From the NCBI RefSeq assembly GCF_001439735.1, contig NZ_JYLN01000003.1, forward strand, positions 186,001 to 250,000: DNA of 64,000 bases, read 5' to 3'. Made by a program: the position numbers and the translations under genes. The notes beneath the pieces were generated by a model. It saw nothing but the letters and a program-made list of their open reading frames with translations, was not told the DNA's origin and did no database searches. Positions within the stretch are counted from its first letter, which is position 1. The number at the start of each line of letters is the position of its first letter. Below, in pieces: positions 8,380 to 17,300 of the stretch. The stretch is from Pseudomonas paralactis (lineage in GTDB: Bacteria; Pseudomonadota; Gammaproteobacteria; Pseudomonadales; Pseudomonadaceae).

Positions 8380-8826
8380 TTAAAGACCTTGGCGAAATTG
8401 GATGAAACCAGGGCGTTCGGCGATGCGCTCGTAGAGTTGGATCGCGGTGGCGTTGGTCTCGTGGGTCAACCAGTGCACTTTGCAGCAGCCATCGGCCCTG
8501 GCGGTAGCGTAAACGAACTCGATCAGCTTACGGCCTACGCCGGTGCCGCGTTGGGAGGGGTCCACTAAAAGATCCTGCAGGTAGCACGAGTTCTCGATGC
8601 TCCAGTTGGAACGGTGATAGATGAAGTTGACCATGCCCACCGCCTTGCCGTCCTGCCAGGCCAGCGCCGAATGGGTTGGCTCGCGGGGGTCTATGAGGCG
8701 TTGCCAGGTGCTTTGGCTGACGGTGTCCGGCAGTTCGGTGTTGTAGAACCTCAAGTACGCCAGCCACAACGGCAGCCAGGCGGCGTGGTCGTCGGCGGTG
8801 ACTTGGCGGATGTCGATCTGGGTCAT
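8380..8826 (-). CDS. GNAT N-acetyltransferase
   Basis: 148 residues, compact single-domain GNAT (MTQIDIRQVTADDHAAWLPLWLAYL). The acetyl-CoA pyrophosphate loop is in LQDLLVDPSQRGTGVGRKLIEF (Q/RxxGxG/A motif RGTGVG, about residues 93-101), and the C terminus has the usual NATAIQLYERIAERPGF helix. Its start overlaps the stop of the PaiB-like gene as ATGA, so the two are translationally coupled. The substrate is unknown; the PaiA/PaiB pairing of Bacillus, where PaiA acetylates polyamines, makes a polyamine a reasonable guess. Confidence 0.85.
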   Translation of the reverse strand: MTQIDIRQVTADDHAAWLPLWLAYLRFYNTELPDTVSQSTWQRLIDPREPTHSALAWQDGKAVGMVNFIYHRSNWSIENSCYLQDLLVDPSQRGTGVGRKLIEFVYATARADGCCKVHWLTHETNATAIQLYERIAERPGFIQFRQGL

Positions 8827-9461
8827 TCTGCAACTCCTTGGGGAATAAAGCGGGCGAGGTTCTGGTCGCGCAGATCAGCGCTGGCGGCCAGGCCCTCACG
8901 TACGCCGGCCATATCGGCTGCGCTGCGGTTCTGGCTGAGCTTGCGCTTGCCGACCAGGCGATCGATGGGCAGGGCGAAGCCGACGATGGCCTTGAGCATG
9001 GTGTCGATGTACTCGGTCGGCGCGTCGCCGACGGCCCAGGGTTGGGCGCGGCCGCCTTCATGGTGATCGGTGAGGGCGCTGACCACCTTGAGTAATCGCT
9101 CGGCGTCGCTGAACACGTCGGCCTTGCCGTAGGCGTGCACGGCGAGGTAATTCCAGGTGGGCACCACTTTGCCGTGCTCGGCCTTGGAGGGGTAAAACGC
9201 CGGGCTGACATAGGCTTCGGCGCCAGCGAAGATGACCAGCGCTTCACTGCCGTTTTGCAGGTCGCGCCACTGTGGATTGGCTTTGGCCAAATGCCCATAC
9301 AGCGTACCGTGCGGCCCTTCGTCGGGGTTGAGCAGCAATGGCAGATGGCTGGCCTGCAGGCCGTTTTCACCCACGGTTACCAACTGCGCCAGACGCGTGT
9401 GCTGAATCAGTTGCTGGATTTGGGGCAAATCATCGAGGGCGAAGGCGCGAGGTGTGTACAT
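8823..9461 (-). CDS. PaiB-like FMN-binding protein
   Basis: 212 residues (MYTPRAFALDDLPQIQQLIQHTRLAQLVTV), the full length expected of the PaiB/FMN-binding split-barrel family. Signature stretches are HLPLLLNPDEGPHGTLYGHLAKANPQWRDL and the VSPAFYPSK...KVVPTWNYLAVHAYGKA core. Members are annotated as negative transcriptional regulators after Bacillus PaiB, but most have no demonstrated DNA binding. It is divergent from the MocR gene at 9549 (87-nt gap), so the two may share a regulatory region. Confidence 0.87.
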   Translation of the reverse strand: MYTPRAFALDDLPQIQQLIQHTRLAQLVTVGENGLQASHLPLLLNPDEGPHGTLYGHLAKANPQWRDLQNGSEALVIFAGAEAYVSPAFYPSKAEHGKVVPTWNYLAVHAYGKADVFSDAERLLKVVSALTDHHEGGRAQPWAVGDAPTEYIDTMLKAIVGFALPIDRLVGKRKLSQNRSAADMAGVREGLAASADLRDQNLARFIPQGVAE

Positions 9462-9548
9462 GGAAATTTTCCTTGGCGAATGCCTGCATCCTAGGCAGGC
9501 TAATGGCTCGTTGTAAGAGCCATCTAGCCCTCATTTCATAGGTCCAAT

Positions 9549-11087
9549 ATGCCGCCCGTGATCCCCTCGATGTCGTTCGACCCTGCCGGTATCGAGTTGG
9601 ATCGCCGCCAGGGCCTCACACGCCAGTTGTACGACGCCCTGCGCCAGCGCGTGCTGGATGGGCGGCTGGTCAGTGGCACCCGCTTGCCTGCCACTCGTGA
9701 TATGGCGGCTGCGTTGTCGATCTCGCGCAACAGCGTCGTGCGCGCTTACGATCAGTTGTATGCCGAGGGCTTTATTGAAAGCCGGGTAGGAGACGGCACC
9801 TATGTCTCGCAATTGCCCACAGCAAAAAAACTATCCACAAAAGTATCCACAGGGTTACCAACAGGCTTATCCACAACCTTATCCACAATATGGCTGAATT
9901 CTGCGCAAAATCCGCCCGACGAAGTTATCCACAGTCGCGGCCTGGACAGGGTTAAACACAACCATCTTGCCCAGCCTCCTTGCGGTGCGCCGCGGGCTTT
10001 TCGCGTTGGCGTACCGGCCTTCGATCTGTTCCCTTTTGAAGTGTGGGCCAAGCTCCACGGGGCGTTCTGGCGCAAACCGGACCTGGCGCAGCTGTGTTAT
10101 GGCGACCCGGCTGGTGACGAGCGTCTACGTGGCCTGATTGCCGCTTACCTGCGCACTGCGCGGGGTATGCAGTGCACCACTGAGCAAATAGTGATCACCA
10201 GTGGCGCGCAACAGGCGATCAGCCTTTGTGCACAGTTGCTGGTGGAACCTGGGGATGGCGTGGCGGTGGAAAATCCGGGTTATCGCGCGGCAGGCCATGC
10301 CTTTGCGTTGGCGGGGGGCCGATTGCAAGGCGTGCCGGTGGATGGCGAAGGAATTGACTGCCAGGTATTGAATGCTCTGGATGATTGCCGGGTGGCCTAT
10401 GTCACGCCGTCCCATCAATACCCGTTGGGTGTGGTGATGAGCCTGGCACGGCGCCTGGAATTGCTGGCCTGGGCCGAACGTACCGGCAGCTGGATCGTCG
10501 AGGACGACTATGACGGTGAGTACCGTTACACCGGCGCGCCCTTGTCGCCCCTGGCGGCGCTGGATCGCAATGGCCGCGTGCTGTACGTCGGCACCTTCGG
10601 CAAGGTGGCATTCCCGGCCTTGCGCCTGGGTTACCTGGTGTTGCCGCCGGGTCTGGTAGAGGCCTTCACTCGACGCCGCGCCGTGGACATGCGTCATTCC
10701 GAAGTCAGCACCCAGGCGGTAATGGCTGAGTTCATGGCGGCGGGGCATTTCCAGCGTCATGTGCGGCGTATGCGGCGTGCCGCCTTGAGCCGTCGCAATG
10801 CCTTGTTGGCGGGATGGCCAGATGCGTTGCCCGGTGTCAGCCCATTACCCAGCGTTGCAGCGGGGTTGCACCTGACGGTGCGTGTCGACAGCCTGGCCCG
10901 CGAGCAGCAATTGCTTGAGCAAGCCCGTGAAGTGGACGTCGAGATCAACGGCTTGAGCAGTTACTGGCTGCCAGACTCCAGCACACCGCCGGATCAACGC
11001 GCCGGTCTGGTGCTGGGGTTTGCTGCGGTGCCTGAAGCGGGTATCGCACAGGCGCTGGCGCGGTTGCGCCAGGCCTGGCGAGTGTGA
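9549..11087 (+). CDS. MocR/PdxR-type GntR-aminotransferase regulator
   Basis: 512 residues. The N-terminal GntR winged helix (about 12-88: LTRQLYDALRQRVLDGRL, SRNSVVRAYDQL) is joined by a linker to a class I aminotransferase-like domain (about 148-510). The PLP lysine is in TFGKVAFPALRLGY (K352) with the aspartate-containing VEDDYDGEYRY. MocR regulators sense PLP adducts of amino compounds. The linker, residues 95-114, is five tandem four-residue units of the LSTx type encoded by DnaA-box-like 12-mers. It is divergent from the PaiB-like unit and convergent, with zero gap, with the PotF-like gene. The target is unknown; the polyamine genes on both sides are candidates. Confidence 0.88.
   Translation: MPPVIPSMSFDPAGIELDRRQGLTRQLYDALRQRVLDGRLVSGTRLPATRDMAAALSISRNSVVRAYDQLYAEGFIESRVGDGTYVSQLPTAKKLSTKVSTGLPTGLSTTLSTIWLNSAQNPPDEVIHSRGLDRVKHNHLAQPPCGAPRAFRVGVPAFDLFPFEVWAKLHGAFWRKPDLAQLCYGDPAGDERLRGLIAAYLRTARGMQCTTEQIVITSGAQQAISLCAQLLVEPGDGVAVENPGYRAAGHAFALAGGRLQGVPVDGEGIDCQVLNALDDCRVAYVTPSHQYPLGVVMSLARRLELLAWAERTGSWIVEDDYDGEYRYTGAPLSPLAALDRNGRVLYVGTFGKVAFPALRLGYLVLPPGLVEAFTRRRAVDMRHSEVSTQAVMAEFMAAGHFQRHVRRMRRAALSRRNALLAGWPDALPGVSPLPSVAAGLHLTVRVDSLAREQQLLEQAREVDVEINGLSSYWLPDSSTPPDQRAGLVLGFAAVPEAGIAQALARLRQAWRV
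9831..9933 (+). repeat. 12-bp tandem array of DnaA boxes inside the MocR gene
   Basis: Five 12-bp units start at 9831, 9843, 9855, 9867 and 9879. Their first nine bases are CTATCCACA, GTATCCACA, TTACCAACA, TTATCCACA and TTATCCACA. A further TTATCCACA lies at 9925-9933. TTATCCACA is the high-affinity DnaA box; all copies are in the same orientation, and the array keeps frame, coding for LSTK, VSTG, LPTG, LSTT and LSTI. Confidence 0.85.
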
Positions 11088-12179
11088 TCAGGTGCCCGAC
11101 TTGATCTTGGTCCAGGCCCGCGTCCTCGCGCGCTCCGCATCACGCCCCAGAGGTTTTAATGTATACAGCGTCGCCATCGCCGCTTCGGTCGGGTAGAGGT
11201 TGGGGTTGTTGCGAATGGTCGGGTCGACTCGTTCGGTCGCGTCCTTGTTAGGGTTGGGATAACCGACAAAATCGCTGATGGGCGCAATGACCTCGGGCTT
11301 TAGCAAGTAGTTGATAAAGGTATAGGCGTCCTGTGGGTTTTGCGCGCCCTTGGGGATGGCGAGCATGTCAAACCAGATCGGCGCGCCCTCTTTGGGCAGG
11401 CGCATGTCCACGGTGACGCCGTTTTTTGCCTCTTTGGCACGGTTGGCGGCCTGGGAGAAACTGCCGGAATAACCCACCGCGACACAGATGTCGCCATTGG
11501 CGATGTCGGCCATGTACTTGGACGAGTGAAAGTAAGTGATGTACGGGCGGATCTTCATCAGCAGCGCTTCGGCCTTGACGTAGTCCGCAGGGTTACTGCT
11601 GTTGGGGTCCAGGCCCAGGTGCTGCAAGGCCAGGGGCAGGATTTCCGAGGGTGAATCCAGCAGTGCAACCCCGCATTGCTTGAGCTTGCTGATGTTCTCT
11701 TCCTTGAAGATCAGGTCCCAGCTGTCCACCGGCGCGTTGTCGCCCAGGGCGGCCTTGACCTTGGCCGGGTTGTAGCCGATGAGAATGGTGCCGTACATGT
11801 AAGGCACGGCGAACTTGTTGCCGGGGTCGTTGGCTTCGATCAGCTTCATCAGTTTGGGGTCAAGATGGTTCCAGTTCGGCAACTGGCTGCGGTCCAGGGG
11901 CTGGAACACACCGGCTTCGATCTGCTTGGCCAGGAACACGTTGGACGGCACCACCACGTCATAGCCGGAGTTGCCGGTGAGCAGTTTGGCTTCGAGGGCT
12001 TCGTTGGTGTCGAAGATGTCGTAGACCAACTTGATCTTCGGGTTCTGGGTCTTGAAGTCCTCAAGTGCTTTGGGGGTGATGTAGTCGAACCAGTTGTAAA
12101 CCTTGAGCGGTTTCTCTTCGGCCTGCACCGCGCCACTGGCGACGGCTGCACACAGGGCGAGCGACTTGAGCATGTTCAT
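11088..12179 (-). CDS. Polyamine ABC transporter periplasmic binding protein (PotF/SpuD-like)
   Basis: 363 residues with a signal peptide ([23 protein letters not shown]). Family hallmarks are [20 protein letters not shown] at the mature N terminus, [38 protein letters not shown] and the C-terminal [20 protein letters not shown]. It binds putrescine, spermidine or acetylated relatives in the periplasm. Its ATG overlaps the stop of the amidohydrolase gene (ATGA), so the two are coupled; no ABC permease or ATPase is nearby. In P. aeruginosa an acetylpolyamine amidohydrolase gene also sits beside such a binding protein. Confidence 0.88.
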   Translation of the reverse strand: MNMLKSLALCAAVASGAVQAEEKPLKVYNWFDYITPKALEDFKTQNPKIKLVYDIFDTNEALEAKLLTGNSGYDVVVPSNVFLAKQIEAGVFQPLDRSQLPNWNHLDPKLMKLIEANDPGNKFAVPYMYGTILIGYNPAKVKAALGDNAPVDSWDLIFKEENISKLKQCGVALLDSPSEILPLALQHLGLDPNSSNPADYVKAEALLMKIRPYITYFHSSKYMADIANGDICVAVGYSGSFSQAANRAKEAKNGVTVDMRLPKEGAPIWFDMLAIPKGAQNPQDAYTFINYLLKPEVIAPISDFVGYPNPNKDATERVDPTIRNNPNLYPTEAAMATLYTLKPLGRDAERARTRAWTKIKSGT

Positions 12180-13210
12180 TGGACTGCTTCCTCAAAACCT
12201 TCAAGAACGTTAACGGCGTTGATGCCGATTTCTTCCACGGCGTAGCCGCCTTCCATCACGAACAAGGTGGGCTTGCCCAGCCTGGCAATGCGTCGACCCA
12301 TGGCCAGGTAGTCCGGGCTGTCGAGTTTGAACTGCGAGATAGGGTCATCCTTGAAGGTGTCGACGCCCAGAGACACTACGACGATGTCGGCAGCGTAGCG
12401 CTCGATCTCATCGCAGGCTTGTTCCAACGCTGCGCTCCAGTGCTCCCAGCCGGAGCCCGCCGCCAGTGGATAGTTGTAGTTGAAGCCTTCACCGGCGCCT
12501 TCGCCCCGTTCATCGGCATAGCCGAGGAAGAACGGAAACTCCGCCTCGGGATGCCCATGGATGGAGGTGAACAGCACATCGCTGCGGGCGTAGAAAATCG
12601 ATTGCGTACCGTTGCCATGGTGATAGTCCACGTCAAGGATCGCGACTTTCTTCTGGCCCTGATCGAGAAATGCCTGCGCCGCGATGGCCGCGTTATTGAG
12701 GTAGCAATACCCGCCCATCAAGTCGCTGGCGGCGTGATGCCCAGGCGGGCGACACAGGGCAAAGGCACTGCGTGCGCCGCGCTGGATCGCTTGTTGCGCT
12801 GTGAGTGCCACTTGCGCTGCGCTGTAGGCGGCTTGCCAGGTGCCGGCGGTGATCGGCGCGCCACCGTCGAAGCTGTAATAGCCCAACTGACCGTGCAGGC
12901 TGGTTGGCAACACACGACGCAGGGTTCGTGCAGGCCAGGTATAAGGCAGCAAGTCGCCGTCCTGGCCGAATCCGGTCCAGCGCTCCCACGCACCTTTGAA
13001 GAAGGCCAGGTAGTCAGCGCTGTGGATGCGTTGCACTGGCGCAAGGCCAAAGTCCTCGGGCGCCTGCACCGGGCCCAGCTCGCGTTCCCTGACCCGTTGC
13101 AGCACGTGATCGGCGCGCGAAGGCATCTCAAAGCAGGGCATCAATTGCCCGTCCATCAGTTCACAGCGGCCGTGATGCAGATGATGATCGTCCGAATAGA
13201 TCGTCAGCAT
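12176..13210 (-). CDS. aphA: Acetylpolyamine amidohydrolase (class II HDAC-like)
   Basis: 344 residues from ATG 13210 ([26 protein letters not shown]); longer upstream reading is excluded by homology. The deacetylase fold is complete: CRPPGHHA (catalytic His pair), [15 protein letters not shown] (zinc ligands), [10 protein letters not shown] and the glycine-rich [10 protein letters not shown] near the end. It is a zinc hydrolase removing acetyl from acetylputrescine or acetylcadaverine so that the freed amine can be catabolised. It is co-transcribed and overlapping with the PotF-like binding protein, and an AraC regulator gene lies 127 nt upstream on the same strand. Confidence 0.88.
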   Translation of the reverse strand: MLTIYSDDHHLHHGRCELMDGQLMPCFEMPSRADHVLQRVRERELGPVQAPEDFGLAPVQRIHSADYLAFFKGAWERWTGFGQDGDLLPYTWPARTLRRVLPTSLHGQLGYYSFDGGAPITAGTWQAAYSAAQVALTAQQAIQRGARSAFALCRPPGHHAASDLMGGYCYLNNAAIAAQAFLDQGQKKVAILDVDYHHGNGTQSIFYARSDVLFTSIHGHPEAEFPFFLGYADERGEGAGEGFNYNYPLAAGSGWEHWSAALEQACDEIERYAADIVVVSLGVDTFKDDPISQFKLDSPDYLAMGRRIARLGKPTLFVMEGGYAVEEIGINAVNVLEGFEEAVQ

Positions 13211-13337
13211 GTTGTTGTTCTCCGAGCGCAGGGTGGGATGCCTTGCAGTGTTGCGGCAGTCCTGGGTTTGGAGAACGGCAGAAACGGCCAAAAGGGGATC
13301 GATATGGCCAAAGTGTTTGTCCGTTATTCGCCCTTGC

Positions 13338-14330
13338 TCATGGCCTGAATTGGCTCGGCGCCACACCGCTCCAGCGCACGAAAGCATGTCGGAAGCTCGC
13401 GGTCTCGCTGAAACCCAGTTGCTCGGCAATGCGGTAGATCGGCAGCTCATCGTCTCCCAGCAGCTGCTTGGCGCGTTCAAAGCGCAGTTCATCGAGCAAC
13501 TCCTGGTAGCTGCAGCCCAGGTCATGCAGATGTCGGCGCAGGGTGCGTGCCGAACAGTTCATCTGCTCGGCGAGCCCCTCCAGGCCAGGGGCGGCAGTCA
13601 ACTGTGCCGCGAGTAATTGCCGTACCCGGTCCAGCCAAACCTGACGCCCGGTGAATTCGGCGTTCTGTTTGCGGCAACGCTCGATCATGGCGCAGTGAGT
13701 GACCGCATCGGCCAGGGGCAGTGGTTGATCGAGCCAGCGTCGGTCGAAGGCAAAGGCGTGGCTGCCGGCGTCAAATTGCAGCGCGCAGTCGAAATACTCG
13801 GCGTAGCGCGCGCGGTATTGCGGCGCGCTATAGGCCAGACGCGCACCGAGCAAGGGCAGGCGCCGGCCGAGCAGGTCGTTGCAAATGACGTTCAGCGAGA
13901 CCAGGCAAAACTCGACATTGAATGCGGTCAGGGCCAGGTCCTCACGGTAATCGCTGGCCGTGAACCACACGCGTTCCCCGTCTTCTTCAAGGCTCAGCTC
14001 AAAAAGTGTTCCCAACAGCGCCGGGTAGCGTAAGGCCAAGCGCAAAGCGTCACCGAAGGTGGCACTGGTGAGCAAGGCATAACCGAGCATACCGTAGGAC
14101 GACACATGCATGCGCCGGCCCAGCTCCAGGCCGATGTCCTGGCGCAACGCCACCGCGTTGGCGCACACACGCAATTCCTGCTGAGTGGTAATACGCGTGT
14201 CGGCGCGGCTCAGGTCGGCACTGCCGATACCACTGCCGGCCAGCAGGGTTTCGCTGGGTATGCCGTCAGGCTTGAAGGTGTCGAGTATCAGCGAGACAGC
14301 GTTGAGGGTCGTCAGGTGTGAATGCAGCAT
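13338..14330 (-). CDS. AraC-family transcriptional regulator (arabinose-binding-like N domain)
   Basis: 330 residues from ATG 14330 (MLHSHLTTLNAVSLILDTFK); an in-frame ATG at 14366 would add 12 residues. The N-terminal ligand domain of the OruR/ArgR-like class covers about 10-200, and the C-terminal double HTH about 230-330 (GLEGLAEQMNCSARTLRRHLHDLG and IYRIAEQLGFSETASFRHAFVRWSGVAPSQFR). Positioned just upstream of the acetylpolyamine amidohydrolase gene and in the same direction, it probably controls that unit in response to an amine or amino acid (inference). Confidence 0.85.
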   Translation of the reverse strand: MLHSHLTTLNAVSLILDTFKPDGIPSETLLAGSGIGSADLSRADTRITTQQELRVCANAVALRQDIGLELGRRMHVSSYGMLGYALLTSATFGDALRLALRYPALLGTLFELSLEEDGERVWFTASDYREDLALTAFNVEFCLVSLNVICNDLLGRRLPLLGARLAYSAPQYRARYAEYFDCALQFDAGSHAFAFDRRWLDQPLPLADAVTHCAMIERCRKQNAEFTGRQVWLDRVRQLLAAQLTAAPGLEGLAEQMNCSARTLRRHLHDLGCSYQELLDELRFERAKQLLGDDELPIYRIAEQLGFSETASFRHAFVRWSGVAPSQFRP

Positions 14331-14393
14331 GATCGATTCCAGCCTGGGGTTGCCAGGCTGGAGCAAGTTATGTGCCGTTGCGCGAGAAGGCGA

Positions 14394-17300
14394 TCAATCG
14401 CGCCCTGTGGAGAAAAACATCTGCTGCGCCTGCGTCAGGCTGATGCTACTGCGATAGAAGGCTATTTGTTGTTCGGTGGTGTGCCCGCTTACATCGTCCG
14501 ACACGCTGCCCTGCTCGCGTTCTTGTGAGGTTTTCAGGCGCGCTGAAATAAATCGCTCCAGCGAGGATTCTGGAGCCTGGTAGTGGAAGTGGGCATACCA
14601 GAGCACCGCCTTGGTGGACTTGTCGGTAAGGGTGTACTCATCCAGATAATCCTTGATGCTGCTTTTAAGTCGGCGCCGTTTTACGGTTTTTTTGATTTTG
14701 ATCAGGTCATGATTTTTGAGCCATTCAACACCTTCCATGGTTGGCGGCTGTTGCTTGATCATTTTTTGCAGATGCTGATTGGCCTGTTCATAAAGGGCTG
14801 TCGCGGCCTCCTCAAGTTTTTGTCGCAGGGCGACAGCAGGGTGCTCAGTGCTTTCAGTCTCATTGATTTTGGTCAAGGCCTCGTCAATGTCATCGACGGC
14901 CTGCTCCATTAATTGCGCATGCTGATGCAGTACATATTCGACGCCGATGGGGGTGCGCGAAGTATCGTCCGAGTGCTCGGTTACACGCGTTTTAAAGGCC
15001 GGCAAGGCGTCCAGCAGTGTCTGCGCCTGACGCAGGCTGGTATCGACAGTGACTGCGGGTCGTGAGACCTGCGGAGTATCCGAGCCTACGTGCTGCACCC
15101 AAATGCCCTTTGACTTCTCGTGGAACGTAGCAATGACTTTGCCTGTCAGCGGTGAGCGGATATCCACCAGGTCGGCTTCAAGCCCCACGCTAGTGAGGCG
15201 AGGTTCGCCGATCAGGACGCCGTTGAAGCGCGTGCGGATAAACTTCTTCACTGGCCTGGGCGGCATAGGCGGCCCCAGTGGTCGGCCCCGGAGTTTTTCC
15301 AGCGCCAAGTGCAGGGGAGCTAATTGCGCGCTGGCGCGTCGGGAGAAATCACGCAGCGATTGACGCAGTTGGGCCAGCGGCGGGGCAATGATCTGCTCGG
15401 GGAACTCCTGGGCCACGTCCTCCAGTCGCTCATCGATGAACTTGAATTGCTCAACGAGGCTGCTCATCGTTTGAACACGTTCGTCCAGGCGCGATTCGCC
15501 ACGCTGCTCCAGCGTATCGCGCAGGGTCTGCACCGCGATGTCGGCGTAGTCGATCGTGTCGACAATCATCTTCCAAGCGCTCGGCTCGGTGGTGAGGGAT
15601 TGCGGTTCCAGGCACAGGTTCCGCGCCAGCGTCACTTGCAACGCCTTGAGGTCGTCGCTGGTGTAACCCAGTGGCTTGTTCTTACTGTTGGTGCTGCGGA
15701 TCAATTCGATGCCGGCTTTGCCCAGGCGCTTAGCCTCGGCAAAGCGTGATTGTTTGTAGTCAAGACGTTTAATCATCTGCCGGTTCATGTCAGCCAGTTG
15801 CTTGAAGTCGTCGATATGGCTCGCCTGGGGCGAAGAGGCATGGGCTTCGAGTTGATCCAGAACTTTTTTGAGTGCTGGCGCGAAGGTGGTTTGTTCTTCG
15901 GTGATGCTTGCTTCGTTGAGCTCCAATTGGGCTTTCACATAGCCGAGGGCTTTTTGCTGAAAGTCAGTGACCTGCGTGAAAACATTCAGGGTCAGCAGAT
16001 GCTGGCGTGCCTCTTCATAACTTGAACTCTGGCTGCTGAGTTTCTCCAGGTACGCCTGGCGCTTGGCCTGAGCGGATGTGCTTGGCGCTTCGTTCATGTC
16101 TACCAGGGCTTGTTGCAGTTCGCGCTGCGCGTCTTTTTTGGTTTTTTCGAACGCTTCCAGTTTTTCACGCAGCTCGCTTGCGCTGGTCTTCGCTTTATCC
16201 CTGGCCTGTCGCTCCTCCCGTTCGATCCCGCCACTGTTCAGGCTTATCCGGGAGTCAACGAACCACTCGCCCTTGGCATTGTGAATCAGTGACAAACCCG
16301 TGGGATCGGTGTGCTTGGGGTCAATGATGACAACCGTGTTGTCATCCTGCAGCGTCACCTCAAACCAGCGTTCCCCAACCTGTGCGTAGTAATGCTCCTT
16401 GTGAAGATACAGGTGTTGGTAAGCACCGGATTCGGTGATGGGATTTTGCAGGCCTGTGGGCTTTTCGATTTTGTAACTGTCCAGCGTCACGGCCAGGCTG
16501 ACAGCGGTGCGCTTGATCGCGCCGGTGGTGTTCAATGGTTCCGCGTGGCTGGGAGGCGGCGCGTGTGACTCCAGATCCGGCAACTGTTGCACGGTAAACT
16601 GCAAGGTAGTCTCGGCGGGACCCGGTGGTGGGGCGGGTGTCTGTGTCTCGAGCTTGCCCGCTTCGGCAGGAGCGTGTGCGCGATGGGCCGCGTGCAAGGC
16701 AAGCGCCATGCCCAAGTTGAGTAACACATCGGTCAGAGCCGACCATTTTGCCGGCTGGTCATCATGCGCTTGGGCATCGACGAAGGTTTGCAGGTCATCG
16801 ACGATCTGCCAGATCCATGCCCCGGTGTTGGCTATACGGCCCATGAAGGGCAGAGCCGCATTGAAGATCAGCCAACCGGCCTTCTTGAAGGTGGCCCAAC
16901 GGCTTTCCGCGTTCGACACGGATTGGCGGTCTGCCAGCTCTATCAGTGCGTTGGCATTGCTATCGAATAATGTGTTGAAGAGGTCGCCATTGAGCACGTC
17001 TTCGCCAAGGCTCATCGGGCCGCTGTAGGTCCAGAGTTTGTCAGGCTCCACCAGAGCATCGGCGATGGCCCACGGTGAGGGCAGAGCGCCGGGGAATACA
17101 TATTGGCTGTAGTCATCGCGTATCGAGTCCGGCAGCCAGGCGACCACCGAATCGCGCAGCGTGGCTGACTGGGTGATTGTATACAGCAGGTTAGCTGGCG
17201 ACGGGAACTGCATCAGCACCGGCTCGAACAGTGGACGATACAACAGGCATGGGCCGGCCTCGACACGCTGCGGACCGATCACATACATATTGCTCACTAC

